Positions 9,480 through 17,672 of a stretch of 64,000 bases of DNA are shown here, piece by piece. The DNA is from Acidobacteriaceae bacterium KBS 146 (GTDB lineage Bacteria; Acidobacteriota; Terriglobia; Terriglobales; Acidobacteriaceae). The notes under the pieces are model-generated. The model worked only from the letters and a program-made list of their open reading frames with translations, was not told the DNA's origin and searched no databases. The DNA is taken from NCBI GenBank assembly GCA_000688615.1, contig JHVA01000001.1, positions 930,001 to 994,000 of the forward strand, in the 5' to 3' direction. The position numbers and the translations under genes were made by a program. Position 1 is the first letter of the stretch; each line of letters starts with the position of its first letter.

Positions 9480-10289
9480 ATGAAACGTAGACCAAAACTC
9501 GGCCAGAACTTCCTAGTGGACGACCGCGCCCGATATGCGATCGTCGACGCTCTTGGCGATATCAGCCAGCGAACCGTTATCGAAATCGGCCCTGGCCGAG
9601 GTGCAATCACTGAGATTCTAGCCACCCGTGCACGCAACCTGATCGCGCTTGAACTCGATCGTGACCTGGCCCCTGCACTCGCCCAACGTTTTGCTCCGCA
9701 ATCGAATGTCCAGATCATCGAAATGGATATTTTGAAAGCGGATCTCACAGCCCTCGTCCCGGCAGGTGAAGCAGCAGACGTTGTTGGTAACCTGCCTTAC
9801 TACATCACGTCAGATATTTTGCTGAAGCTCTTCCATACCGGCGCTGCAGGCCTGCTCTCCCGCGCTGTAGTCATGATGCAGCGTGAGGTTGCTGAACGTG
9901 TCGCGGCCACGCCCGGCGTTCGGGATTACGGTCTGCTTTCGGCCACGGCGCAGATAAATGCCCGGGTCGACAATCTTTTCACGCTTCCACCTTCGGCCTT
10001 CTCCCCTCCGCCCGAGGTCTATTCCACTGTGCTTCGGTTGACTTTTGCGCCGCGCTTCGCAGAACTTGGAGTCGATGCCGCAGGGTTTGACCGTTTCCTT
10101 AAACAGAGCTTCGCACAGAAACGTAAGACCCTGGAGAACAACCTCCGTGCAGCAGGCTATGCCTCCTCTGATCTTGCAGCTCTCTGGCCAGCCAGCGTTC
10201 CTTCTCAAGCTCGTGCGGAATCGCTCTCCCTGGAGGCCATGGCAGAGCTCTACCGATCCCTGACGCAAGGGAGAAAAACCTCGAACTAG
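9480..10289 (+). CDS. rsmA: 16S rRNA (adenine(1518)-N6/adenine(1519)-N6)-dimethyltransferase
   Basis: KsgA/RsmA dimethylates two adjacent adenines in the 3'-terminal helix of 16S rRNA during small-subunit maturation. The characteristic start RRPKLGQNFLVDD, SAM motif I IEIGPGRGAITEIL, acidic motif II ALELDRDLAP, and catalytic NLPYYITSDIL are all present. The C-terminal helical domain is complete (FAQKRKTLENNLR). Length 269 aa is typical. The ATG is at the expected N-terminus. The gene ends six bases before the convergent secreted-unknown gene. Confidence 0.96.
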   Translation: MKRRPKLGQNFLVDDRARYAIVDALGDISQRTVIEIGPGRGAITEILATRARNLIALELDRDLAPALAQRFAPQSNVQIIEMDILKADLTALVPAGEAADVVGNLPYYITSDILLKLFHTGAAGLLSRAVVMMQREVAERVAATPGVRDYGLLSATAQINARVDNLFTLPPSAFSPPPEVYSTVLRLTFAPRFAELGVDAAGFDRFLKQSFAQKRKTLENNLRAAGYASSDLAALWPASVPSQARAESLSLEAMAELYRSLTQGRKTSN

Positions 10290-10295
10290 ATCACG

Positions 10296-11012
10296 CTATT
10301 GTGATGCTTCCTCAGACATCGCCAGAAGATGGGCGGCCCGCTCTCGTACCTTCTGCATGAGAGCCTCATCCGCGATGATCGACCGAAGGGCAGGAGCAAT
10401 ATTTCCCAGCTCGAGGGCCCGTTTTTGTTGCACTTCATGGTCTAGAGAATCCATCTCCGAGTAAAGCCCGAGCCGGTCGAAGCGGTGCAGGAACTCCAGC
10501 TTCCTTCCCTCGTCCATTGTGAAGGCAATGGCCTGGAACATCTCCGTCAATTGAGCGACGCTCTTGTTCTCTGAATAGTTATAGAGACATGAACCTTGCC
10601 CATCAGCGCCCTTGTAACTCAGGGTCTTCTTACCGGTGTCGGCGATATTTTTAGCCTTTGAAGCACATTCAATGTTGAACCGGTCGAGCGAGTGCGCGGT
10701 TTTAAAGATTGTTTGCGTCGTCGATGACCTCAATTTGAGAGGACGATTGATCGGTGGACCAGAGGCGGATGGCTGTCCAACACCGGGTCCGGCACTGACC
10801 GCTGCGAGCTGAGCCTGGTAGGTGCCGCTACCATCTTCATGGACGATGATCGTGAATCTCGGCACGGGTAGCCCGATTCGTTCGAATTGGAAACTGACCT
10901 CGGGGCTGGCGACGGCGAGACCTTCGGCAGCTGCAAGTTGCCCCCCCGCCGAGGCTACGGACTGCGCGTAGCACGCACTTCCGAAGATGAAAACAAAGAG
11001 AAACGACTTCAT
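10296..11012 (-). CDS. Secreted protein of unknown function
   Basis: A 238-aa protein that I do not recognise. It has a short signal peptide (MKSFLFVFIFGSACYAQ) and no other membrane segment. The centre has a beta-rich look (FTIIVHEDGSGTYQAQL) and two Cys residues about 40 apart (FNIECASK, GQGSCLYNYSE) that could form a disulfide. The C-terminal third is helical and charged (LELGNIAPALRSII, VRERAAHLLAMS). Its start overlaps the ruvC stop by four bases (ATGA), so the two genes are probably translated together from one transcript. No function is offered. Confidence 0.75.
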   Translation of the reverse strand: MKSFLFVFIFGSACYAQSVASAGGQLAAAEGLAVASPEVSFQFERIGLPVPRFTIIVHEDGSGTYQAQLAAVSAGPGVGQPSASGPPINRPLKLRSSTTQTIFKTAHSLDRFNIECASKAKNIADTGKKTLSYKGADGQGSCLYNYSENKSVAQLTEMFQAIAFTMDEGRKLEFLHRFDRLGLYSEMDSLDHEVQQKRALELGNIAPALRSIIADEALMQKVRERAAHLLAMSEEASQ

Positions 11013-11518
11013 CGGACAGCACCTTGGGCCGAGAGGGTCTGTGCAGTATGAATGTGGCAGATCGCAATGGCAAGCGCATCGGCGGCATCGGCCGAATCCG
11101 GAGCCTGATCCAATTCAAGAAGCCGGGTCACCATAAACTGCACCTGCTCCTTCCCAGCCAGCCCGTACCCTACGACGGAGCTCTTGATCGTCAGGGGAGC
11201 ATATTCGACGACCTCGAGATTCATGCTTGCAGCGGCCAACATTGCCACCCCGCGCACTTGCCCCAGCTTGAGCGCAGACTTGGCATTCGCGGAGAAAAAG
11301 ACTTCCTCGATAGCAACGACTTCCGGCTGATGCAGAGCCATTGCCGCCGTTAGCTCCGCATACACCTGCGAAAGCCGCTGCGGCGTCTTCTGCTTCTTGC
11401 TGAGACGAACCGTTCCTGCTGCGACCTGGGTCAGACGCGGCATCCTGGCATCGCAGTCCACTTCGACCACACCGTAGCCAGTAAACTCTGTACCGCAGTC
11501 GATTCCAAAGACGCGCAT
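11009..11518 (-). CDS. ruvC: Crossover junction endodeoxyribonuclease RuvC
   Basis: Holliday-junction resolvase that works with RuvAB. The RNase H-like fold is clear: first catalytic Asp in MRVFGIDCGTEFTGYGVV, Glu in VVAIEEVFFSANAKSALKLG, and the C-terminal acidic pair in SADAADALAIAICH. The ATG at 11518 gives the usual N-terminus for the family (169 aa); an in-frame ATG at 11536 lies immediately after AGGGA and would add six residues. ruvA and ruvB are not in the window. Confidence 0.94.
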   Translation of the reverse strand: MRVFGIDCGTEFTGYGVVEVDCDARMPRLTQVAAGTVRLSKKQKTPQRLSQVYAELTAAMALHQPEVVAIEEVFFSANAKSALKLGQVRGVAMLAAASMNLEVVEYAPLTIKSSVVGYGLAGKEQVQFMVTRLLELDQAPDSADAADALAIAICHIHTAQTLSAQGAVR

Positions 11519-11576
11519 GGGCGAAGTGTACTTCATTCCCTATCGATTTTGACCGTCGAAACAGCCCCTTCGACGG

Positions 11577-12347
11577 CTACTTTGAGATACCCTCAAGCGG
11601 GGAACTCGCCGTAGCATACAGCTTGCGCGGCATCCTGCCAGCCAGATATGCCTGCCGGCCCGCCAGAACGGCATGCTGCATCGCATCCGCCATCAGCAGT
11701 GGGTCCTTCGCCTGGGCGATCGCAGTGTTCATTAGCACGCCATCAAAGCCAAGTTCCATCGCCACAGTCGCATCCGAAGCCGTGCCCACTCCGGCATCGA
11801 CAATCAGCGGGACCTCCGTGATCAATTCACGTAGGATTCGAAGGTTCGCGGTATTCTGCAACCCGAGACCGCTCCCGATCGGAGCCCCTAACGGCATTAC
11901 AGCAGCAGCTCCAACCTCGATCAATCGTTTCGCAAACACAATATCGTCAGAGGTATAGGGAAGAACGGTAAACCCTTCTTTCACCAAAACTCGCGTCGCT
12001 TCGAGCGTAGCCTGAACGTCCGGATACAGCGTCGCCTGATCTCCAATCACCTCAATTTTGACCCAGTCGGAGAGTCCTACTTCCCTCCCCAGACGAGCGG
12101 CACGAATCGCCTCATCCGCCGTGTAACATCCAGCCGTATTCGGCAGAAGAAAATAGCGCCGAGGGTCGATGTAATCCAGAAGAGACTCGCTGGAACGGTC
12201 AAGATTAACGCGGCGAACTGCCACTGTCACCATCTCGGCCCCGGAGGCCTCAATCGCGGCCTGGGTCTCTGGGCCGTCCTTGTACTTTCCTGTTCCTACG
12301 ATCAGTCGCGACTGGAAGGCTCTTCCCGCTATTACCAGAGGTTTCAT
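11577..12347 (-). CDS. thiG: Thiazole synthase
   Basis: ThiG forms the thiazole phosphate of thiamine from deoxyxylulose 5-phosphate, dehydroglycine and ThiS-thiocarboxylate. The (beta/alpha)8 barrel is complete in 256 aa: [15 protein letters not shown] at the start, the Schiff-base Lys in [25 protein letters not shown], the [12 protein letters not shown] loop and [12 protein letters not shown] phosphate-binding region. thiS and other thi genes are not adjacent. No TPP-riboswitch signature was seen upstream, but the leader is strongly structured. Confidence 0.95.
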   Translation of the reverse strand: MKPLVIAGRAFQSRLIVGTGKYKDGPETQAAIEASGAEMVTVAVRRVNLDRSSESLLDYIDPRRYFLLPNTAGCYTADEAIRAARLGREVGLSDWVKIEVIGDQATLYPDVQATLEATRVLVKEGFTVLPYTSDDIVFAKRLIEVGAAAVMPLGAPIGSGLGLQNTANLRILRELITEVPLIVDAGVGTASDATVAMELGFDGVLMNTAIAQAKDPLLMADAMQHAVLAGRQAYLAGRMPRKLYATASSPLEGISK

Positions 12348-12371
12348 AGGTCCATTCTAAGACGAAATACG

Positions 12372-12405
12372 AATGGCCCGCGCTCGGTCAGAGCTACGGG
12401 CCATT
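12372..12405 (-). promoter_or_regulatory. Hairpin in the thiG leader
   Basis: A 9-bp perfect stem (AATGGCCCG / CGGGCCATT) encloses a second 4-bp stem (GCTC / GAGC) with a five-base loop. It lies 24 bases upstream of the thiG start codon on the thiG-sense strand. No run of T follows it in either direction, so it does not look like a normal intrinsic terminator. It may act in the mRNA leader; this is inference. Confidence 0.5.
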
Positions 12406-12428
12406 GCCGGTGAACTGTTGAGATTGAC

Positions 12429-12526
12429 CTGAGGCGTCCAGTGCTCGGACTTACCTCGGCGGAGTGCATTCAGCGAGTTTCCTGAAGATCGCCAGGACCA
12501 AGAGCAAGGACGCTCTTAAGCCTCAG
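12429..12526. other. Candidate structured RNA element, orientation unknown
   Basis: This 98-base segment folds into nested helices: CTGAGGC (12429-12435) with GCCTCAG (12520-12526), CGTCC (12435-12439) with GGACG (12508-12512), GCTCGG (12443-12448) with CC..GAGC (12498-12505), and an internal TCCTG/CAGGA hairpin (12480-12497). It lies in a 424-base gap between thiG and a small membrane-protein gene. It could be part of the thiG leader (minus strand) or a separate small RNA. The helices are seen in the sequence; a functional RNA is inferred. The rest of the gap (12527-12771) shows no gene that I can support. Confidence 0.4.
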
Positions 12527-12771
12527 TCACCTCACGTACATGGATCGAACTCGAACTGTCACATTTCATAGGCTGGATCATCCTCCTTTCCCGTGTACCT
12601 GCAGATTACGCCTCAGCTGTTATCGAATCAAGTTCGGTTGGAGGCCACATCCGATGTGTCATACATCTCACACACATAGCGGCGCATCGCACTACAACGA
12701 TGCAGGAAACATCAGGAAGAGCAGGCCTGCCTCTGTTTTCTAATTTTTGCCTAGAAAGGTTCTCCGAGAAG

Positions 12772-12993
12772 ATGAAACCAGCAACGATCATTGGAATGGT
12801 TCTTATTCTGCTTGGCATCGTCGGATTTGCCACCGGCGGCTTTAGCTTTACTCACCGGCACAAAGACGTGGACGCCGGTCCTATCCAGATCTCCCACGAC
12901 AAAAAGGAAACAGTCCCGATCTCTCCCATCCTTAGCACCGTTGCCCTGGTCGCCGGAGTGGGCTTGGTTGCCGTGGGGGCCAAGTCTCGATAG
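12772..12993 (+). CDS. Small two-helix membrane protein
   Basis: A 73-aa protein with two hydrophobic helices (IIGMVLILLGIVGFATGG and ILSTVALVAGVGLVAVGA) joined by a charged loop containing THRHKDVDAGPI. The topology resembles the small DUF3185-type membrane proteins, but no family is claimed. GAGAAG immediately precedes the ATG at 12772; an upstream in-frame ATG at 12700 would add a polar, unlikely N-terminus. It is followed 97 bases later by the DtxR-type regulator gene, with a large palindrome in between, so it may or may not belong to the manganese module. Confidence 0.6.
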   Translation: MKPATIIGMVLILLGIVGFATGGFSFTHRHKDVDAGPIQISHDKKETVPISPILSTVALVAGVGLVAVGAKSR

Positions 12994-13028
12994 ATCTCTC
13001 GCCTCATCCTCACTTCTTTTTGAGTTTA

Positions 13029-13069
13029 GAAAATGGCATTAGCTATAGTTAATAGCGGATGCCATTTTC
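13029..13069. promoter_or_regulatory. Near-perfect 41-bp palindrome in front of the regulator gene
   Basis: The outer arms GAAAATGGCAT (13029-13039) and ATGCCATTTTC (13059-13069) are perfect complements. After two unpaired bases on each side, GCTAT (13042-13046) pairs with ATAGC (13052-13056) around AGTTA. The structure ends 20 bases before the proposed regulator start at 13090. It contains TAGTTAA, which is also the core of the site in front of mntH. It is either an operator for autoregulation or a transcript hairpin. Confidence 0.6.
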
Positions 13070-13089
13070 AATTTAAGGCAAAAGCTCGA

Positions 13090-13752
13090 ATGAAGGATTC
13101 CATTACCGTATCGAAGGAAGACTACCTCAAGGCAATCCTCGAGGCCGAATCCGAAGGCCAACACGTCATCTCAGCAACACTGGCGCACTGGCTCTCCGTC
13201 TCTGCACCGGCGGTCACCATGGCGCTCAAGCGACTTAAGCGTGACGGATATGTGCTTGTAAAAACCGACGGAACCCTGCAACTTTCGGCGAAGGGAAAGG
13301 AGACCGCCTACCGAACAGCTCTCCGCCATCACCTTATCGAGCGAATGCTGTCGGAGATATTCGGCATGGAGTGGTACCAGATCCACGATGAAGCCGAACG
13401 GCTTGAGCATGCCGTCTCACCCGCCTTCGAGGCCAAGCTGATTGAAAAACTGGGAGAACGTGGAACCTGCCCGCACGGCAACTCCGTTCTTCCCGAGAGC
13501 CCCATGCGACGAAAGAAGCGGGGACTTCTACAGCTTTCGGAAGCAGAAGAAGACATCGAATATATCGTCGCCAGCCTCTACGAACGCGACCCAAAACTAC
13601 TCCTATTTCTCCACAAACTCGGTGTCGATCCGCAGGCGACCATTCGCGTCTCCGCCAGAAACTACGACGAAACGCTTTCAATCGAAACATCCACAGGCGC
13701 ATTCACGCTCGGCAGACCCGCTGCCGATAAAGTATGGGTCCGGAAAAAATAA
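13090..13752 (+). CDS. DtxR/MntR-family metal-dependent transcriptional regulator
   Basis: The N-terminal winged helix has the DtxR signature: KEDYLKAILEAESEGQHVISATLAHWLSVSAPAVTMALKRL in sequence, seen here as KEDYLKAILEAE then VSAPAVTMALKRLKRDGYV. The dimerisation/metal-binding domain follows (LRHHLIERMLSEIFGMEWYQIHDEAERLEH), with His, Glu, Met and His ligands in the family positions, then CPHGNSVLP. A C-terminal FeoA/SH3-like segment completes the 220 aa. The start at 13090 matches the family; an ATG at 13033 would lie inside the palindrome. It sits directly before mntH on the same strand and most likely represses it when Mn(II) or Fe(II) is bound. Confidence 0.9.
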   Translation: MKDSITVSKEDYLKAILEAESEGQHVISATLAHWLSVSAPAVTMALKRLKRDGYVLVKTDGTLQLSAKGKETAYRTALRHHLIERMLSEIFGMEWYQIHDEAERLEHAVSPAFEAKLIEKLGERGTCPHGNSVLPESPMRRKKRGLLQLSEAEEDIEYIVASLYERDPKLLLFLHKLGVDPQATIRVSARNYDETLSIETSTGAFTLGRPAADKVWVRKK

Positions 13753-13769
13753 ACGCAGACTCAACCATT

Positions 13770-13790
13770 TTAGTTAACCTTAGTTAACTA
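13770..13790. promoter_or_regulatory. Tandem GTTAAC operator-like site in the mntH promoter
   Basis: TTAGTTAACC and TTAGTTAACT occur back to back with a 10-bp period, so two palindromic GTTAAC cores face the same side of the helix. TTAACT (13784-13789) and TATAAA (13806-13811) are spaced by 16 bases like -35 and -10 elements, which puts the site over the -35 region. It lies between the DtxR-type gene and mntH. Binding by that regulator is inferred from position and from the TAGTTAA core shared with the 13029-13069 palindrome. Confidence 0.55.
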
Positions 13791-13823
13791 TCTGTGGCAT
13801 ACTCCTATAAAGACAGTTTCCCG

Positions 13824-15158
13824 ATGGAGACCACCACTTCCATTCCGATTGAGGAGCAGGCCGCTGTTCGCGCTTCTCTCCCTGGAGCCCACTCCAGCGT
13901 TCGCATCTCAGACTCGCACCAGCTCTGGAGGCGCGCTGCCGGGTTTATCGGGCCCGGATTCATGGTCGCCGTCGGGTACATGGACCCCGGCAACTGGGCC
14001 ACAGACCTTGCTGCCGGTTCCAGGTACGGATATACCCTGCTTTTTGTCATCATGGCTTCCAACCTGATGGCGATCCTGCTCCAGAGCCTCGCTCTCAAGC
14101 TCGGCGTGGCATCGGAACGGGACTTGGCGCAGGCCTGTAGAGATCGATACAGCCGCCCAGTCAATATCGCTTTGTGGTTGTTTGCGGAGATCGCAATTGC
14201 AGCCTGTGACTTGGCGGAGGTGGTTGGGTCTGCAATCGCCCTGCAGTTGCTCTTCGGGCTTCCGCTGATTGTCGGAGTCCTCATCACCAGCCTGGACGTC
14301 TTCCTCATCCTTCTGTTGGAAAATCGAGGTTTCCGGTACCTGGAAGCCTTCGTGATGGTTCTTATTGGCACCATCGCCGTCCTCTTCGGGATTGAGATCA
14401 TCCTGTCGCGGCCGGAGTGGCTGCCAATCGCAAAGCATTTGTTCGTGCCCTCACGGGCCGTACTCCGCGATCCTGAGATGCTTTACATCGCCATCAGCAT
14501 CCTTGGCGCGACGGTAATGCCTCACAACCTGTACCTTCACTCTTCGATCGTCCAGACCCGCGCTTATCCCCGGACAAAGAGCGGGAAACGCGAAGCCATA
14601 CGGCTCGCCAACTTCGACTCGGCAGGTGCCTTGACGATCGCGCTCTTCATCAATGCGGCCATACTCATCGTCGCTGCCGCGGTCTTCCATCGCAGCGGCC
14701 ATACTGAGGTTGCCGAGATTGGCGATGCCTACAAATTGCTAACTCCCCTGCTGGGGTTCACCGGCGCAAGCATGATGTTCGCGCTGGCCCTGCTCGCTTC
14801 CGGGCAGAACTCCACCGTCACCGGGACGCTCGCTGGGCAAATCGTCATGGAAGGCTTCCTTGAGCTTCGGTTGCCCAACTGGCAACGGCGTCTGATCACC
14901 CGTCTGGTTGCTATCATCCCCACGGTCATCGTGACAGCCCTTTACGGAAGCGCCGGGACCGGGCGCCTACTGGTCTTCAGTCAGGTTATTCTCAGCATGC
15001 AACTGAGCTTTGCCGTCTTTCCCCTTGTAAGCTTTACCAGCAACCCATCCGTGATGGGCCCCTTCGTCAATAGCCGAAGCTTAAAGGTTCTCAGTTGGGT
15101 GGTGGCGTTGCTGATCGCTGGCCTGAACATATGGCTGTTGATTCAGGTCTTTCGCTGA
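13824..15158 (+). CDS. mntH: NRAMP-family divalent metal (Mn2+/H+) transporter
   Basis: A 444-aa transporter with 11 helices. TM1 carries the metal-binding DPGNWATD motif ([19 protein letters not shown]), and TM6 carries the [15 protein letters not shown] consensus transport motif with the Met-Pro-His ligands. These residues support Mn(II) or Fe(II) uptake driven by protons at the inner membrane. The ATG at 13824 is preferred because the promoter-like -10 box at 13806 leaves little room for the alternative GTG at 13794. It is directly downstream of the DtxR-type regulator and 59 bases upstream of a porin gene on the same strand. Confidence 0.93.
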   Translation: METTTSIPIEEQAAVRASLPGAHSSVRISDSHQLWRRAAGFIGPGFMVAVGYMDPGNWATDLAAGSRYGYTLLFVIMASNLMAILLQSLALKLGVASERDLAQACRDRYSRPVNIALWLFAEIAIAACDLAEVVGSAIALQLLFGLPLIVGVLITSLDVFLILLLENRGFRYLEAFVMVLIGTIAVLFGIEIILSRPEWLPIAKHLFVPSRAVLRDPEMLYIAISILGATVMPHNLYLHSSIVQTRAYPRTKSGKREAIRLANFDSAGALTIALFINAAILIVAAAVFHRSGHTEVAEIGDAYKLLTPLLGFTGASMMFALALLASGQNSTVTGTLAGQIVMEGFLELRLPNWQRRLITRLVAIIPTVIVTALYGSAGTGRLLVFSQVILSMQLSFAVFPLVSFTSNPSVMGPFVNSRSLKVLSWVVALLIAGLNIWLLIQVFR

Positions 15159-15217
15159 TTCCCACCGTCAATCTCAGCCCAGACGAATTCTTTATCCTTT
15201 TACAACCACCCTGGAAG

Positions 15218-16648
15218 ATGACCTTACTCGAAATGCGCCCTTATTCCATCGCGTGCCACTTGTTGTTCTTTGGTCTTTTTTCCGGTGCCGCCGTTATGGC
15301 ACAACCGAGCGCAGATTCCTCGTTGCCGGACGCTCCCTCCACGGACGCCACAACGATGTTTCCTCACTCGGAGAGACTCCCTTACTACGCCACCGGGCAA
15401 GCCAACATCATCTTCCAGGCGCACGCACCCTTTCACTCACCCTATGATGGGCCCAACAGCCTCCAGGGGCGAGGCGAATATAAGACTTCGCTGGTCGGAA
15501 CCCTCTTCCTGGGGCTTCAGCTCCATCACAACGCTCGTTACGCAACCGATGCCGTCGTCGACTTCGAATCCGCAGGTGGCCGCGGCATCAGCCAGGCCCT
15601 CGGCCTTGCCGGTTTTACCAACCTCGACGTGGTTCGTAACCCCAGCCTCGGCTCCAAACCCTACCTCGCGCGTGTTCAGATCCATCAAGTCGTCGGATTA
15701 ACCGATAAGCTCGTTGAGACGGAGCGAACCCCCTACTCGCTCTCCACAGAACTTCCGGAGAGGCGCTTTGAGCTTCACGCCGGGAAGATGAGCATGCCGG
15801 ACTACTTTGACATCAACTCCATCGGATCCGACAGCCATTCGCAGTTCCTCAACTGGACGGTCGACAACAATGGCGCCTGGGATTACGCCGCCGATACCCG
15901 CGGCTACACTTATGGCTTCGTGCTCGAATACCACGACCGGGCCTGGTCCGCTCGCTACGGCCTTGCGGCCATGCCAACCGTCGCCAACGGCATCGACCTG
16001 GACTGGGCATTCAGCCGGGCTAACGGCCAGAACTTCGAGTTTGAATTGCGGAAGTCTCTCCTCGGCCATCTCGTGTCGTCCGATCGCAAAGGAACTGTGC
16101 GTGTACTTAGCTTCGTCAATCACGCCCACATGGGGCTCTATCGGGATGCGGTGAAAGCATATCTATCCGGCGAGGATGCGAAGCCCGACATCGCTGCACA
16201 CGCCAGATTCAGCTCTGTGAAGTATGGCTTCGGCCTCAACGCCGAACAGGAGATCACACCCAACCTTCGCACCTTCCTGCGGGTGGGCTGGAACGAAGGC
16301 CAGCATGAGTCCTATGCCTACACTGAGGTCGATCAGACCGTAGCGTTCGGCGGCGACTACTCGGGGCGCGGCTTCCATCGCTCGAACGACAAACTGGGCG
16401 TCGCCTTCGTCTCCAACGCCATTAAGCGCGACCACCAAAACTATCTCCGCTATGGCGGTCTCGGGTTTCTTCTCGGCGATGGCAATCTGAACTACGCACG
16501 CGAAGACATCCTCGAGAGCTACTACAACCTGCACGCCTGGCGCGGCGTTTACTATTCGCTCAATCTGCAGTTCATCGATCATCCCGGATACAACAAGGAT
16601 CGTGGACCGGTCCTGGTCGAAGGCGTCCGCATGCATGTGGACTTCTGA
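15218..16648 (+). CDS. OprB-type outer-membrane porin
   Basis: A 476-aa protein with an N-terminal signal (SIACHLLFFGLFSGAAVMAQ) and an OprB/carbohydrate-selective-porin barrel. Typical segments are YYATGQANIIFQAH, a long beta-rich body with FELHAGKMSMPDYFDIN and the AWDYAADTRGYTYGF block, and a C-terminal aromatic residue (HVDF). The family was named for sugar uptake, yet the gene lies 59 bases behind mntH and behind a DtxR-type regulator. A role in letting Mn(II) cross the outer membrane is therefore a reasonable inference, by analogy with MnoP of Bradyrhizobium. The start at 15218 follows GGAAG closely; 15233 is an alternative. Confidence 0.82.
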   Translation: MTLLEMRPYSIACHLLFFGLFSGAAVMAQPSADSSLPDAPSTDATTMFPHSERLPYYATGQANIIFQAHAPFHSPYDGPNSLQGRGEYKTSLVGTLFLGLQLHHNARYATDAVVDFESAGGRGISQALGLAGFTNLDVVRNPSLGSKPYLARVQIHQVVGLTDKLVETERTPYSLSTELPERRFELHAGKMSMPDYFDINSIGSDSHSQFLNWTVDNNGAWDYAADTRGYTYGFVLEYHDRAWSARYGLAAMPTVANGIDLDWAFSRANGQNFEFELRKSLLGHLVSSDRKGTVRVLSFVNHAHMGLYRDAVKAYLSGEDAKPDIAAHARFSSVKYGFGLNAEQEITPNLRTFLRVGWNEGQHESYAYTEVDQTVAFGGDYSGRGFHRSNDKLGVAFVSNAIKRDHQNYLRYGGLGFLLGDGNLNYAREDILESYYNLHAWRGVYYSLNLQFIDHPGYNKDRGPVLVEGVRMHVDF

Positions 16649-16669
16649 CAGTCGCCGTATACTTTCTCA

Positions 16670-17617
16670 GTGAACTCGCGCATCTTCTACGAAGCAGCTG
16701 GTTTTCTTCTGGGCCTGCTCTTCGGCAGCTTTCTCAACGTTTGCATCTCTCGACTGCCGCGAAACGTCTCTGTTATCCGGCCCGGATCACGCTGCCCCGA
16801 CTGCGAATCTCCCATCCGCTGGTTCGACAATATCCCCATCCTGAGCTGGTTTCTGTTGCGTGCCCGCTGCCGCAGCTGCGGCAAAGCTGTCTCCTGGCGT
16901 TATCCCGCAGTTGAGCTGGGAACCGCAGTATGGTTCACCATTCAGGCGGCACGGCTTCACACGGTACTCCGGTTTTATTTCTTTGAGAACTCGCACAGCA
17001 CACCGTCTTCCTACGCCCCGTCTGCCATCCTGTCGAACCTCGGGATATTCATCCTTGGGTTTCTACTTATCGGATTGATGGTCATGGACTGGCAGACCGG
17101 CCTGCTACCGGACTCTTTCACCTTGACCGGTATTCTGATCGGTTTTGTCCTGATCTGCTTCCAGGCTATCTTCCTTGGCCCTACAGAGGATCAGGTTCTC
17201 CTTCCGCCGCACAGCATCCAGCTGACCAGTGTCGGAGCGGCAACCGAGAACGGAAATATCTTTCTTACCGGGCCCGAGGCGCTGATTGGCGGCCGAATGC
17301 TGGCCATCTTGGGAGCCGCGCTTCTTATGCTTATCATCCGGTGGCTCTATCGTGCCCTCCGTCATAGGAATGGCATGGGCCTGGGTGACGCCAAGATGCT
17401 TGCCATGATCGCTGCCCTGCTCGGCTTTTGGCCGGCCATGCTGTCCTTGTTCTTCGGGGTGCTCGCGGCCAGCGTCTATGCCGTGTATTTGCTGGCGCGA
17501 GGCCGCGCCAAAGCGGATTCTAAACTGCCATTCGGGAGCTTCTTGGCCGCTGGAGGTCTGCTTGCCGCCCAGATTGGTGACCGCATCATCGACGCCTACG
17601 CCCGATTGCTCCGATAG
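16670..17617 (+). CDS. Type IV prepilin peptidase / N-methyltransferase
   Basis: PilD-type inner-membrane aspartyl protease that cleaves and N-methylates type IV prepilins or type II pseudopilins. The N-terminal domain has the zinc-binding cysteines in CPDC and CRSC, with PILSWFLLRARC between. The two catalytic Asp motifs are visible as MDWQTGLLPD and GMGLGDAKM. At 315 aa it is somewhat long because of a polar insert of ~45 residues before the second catalytic motif. It starts with GTG at 16670, 21 bases after the porin gene. No pilin genes lie nearby. Confidence 0.92.
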   Translation: MNSRIFYEAAGFLLGLLFGSFLNVCISRLPRNVSVIRPGSRCPDCESPIRWFDNIPILSWFLLRARCRSCGKAVSWRYPAVELGTAVWFTIQAARLHTVLRFYFFENSHSTPSSYAPSAILSNLGIFILGFLLIGLMVMDWQTGLLPDSFTLTGILIGFVLICFQAIFLGPTEDQVLLPPHSIQLTSVGAATENGNIFLTGPEALIGGRMLAILGAALLMLIIRWLYRALRHRNGMGLGDAKMLAMIAALLGFWPAMLSLFFGVLAASVYAVYLLARGRAKADSKLPFGSFLAAGGLLAAQIGDRIIDAYARLLR

Positions 17618-17638
17618 CCGCACAAATGGCTCTCTGGC

Positions 17639-17666
17639 TTGACACTAAACAGCCACAAACTTAGAG
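17639..17666 (+). promoter_or_regulatory. Possible promoter of the nuo operon
   Basis: A perfect TTGACA (17639-17644) is followed after 16 bases by TTAGAG (17661-17666), a poor -10 match. Transcription from it would begin very near the nuoA ATG at 17673, which has no clear Shine-Dalgarno sequence, so a nearly leaderless transcript is possible. The evidence is weak. Confidence 0.3.
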
Positions 17667-17672
17667 TCGAAG

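Noticed and set aside
12438..12470. RNase P RNA-like motif (GAGGTAAGTCCGAGC on the minus strand)
   Set aside because: It resembles the GAGGAAAGTCCGGGC box, but no other conserved rnpB segment follows and only ~100 bases remain before thiG, far too few for the full RNA.
12348..12540. TPP riboswitch upstream of thiG
   Set aside because: Both strands were read for the CTGAGA sensor and the ACCTGATC...GGTTAATACC core; neither is present.
13033..13089. ATG at 13033 as the start of the DtxR-type regulator
   Set aside because: This start lies inside the 41-bp palindrome and adds a non-homologous N-terminus; the ATG at 13090 matches the family.
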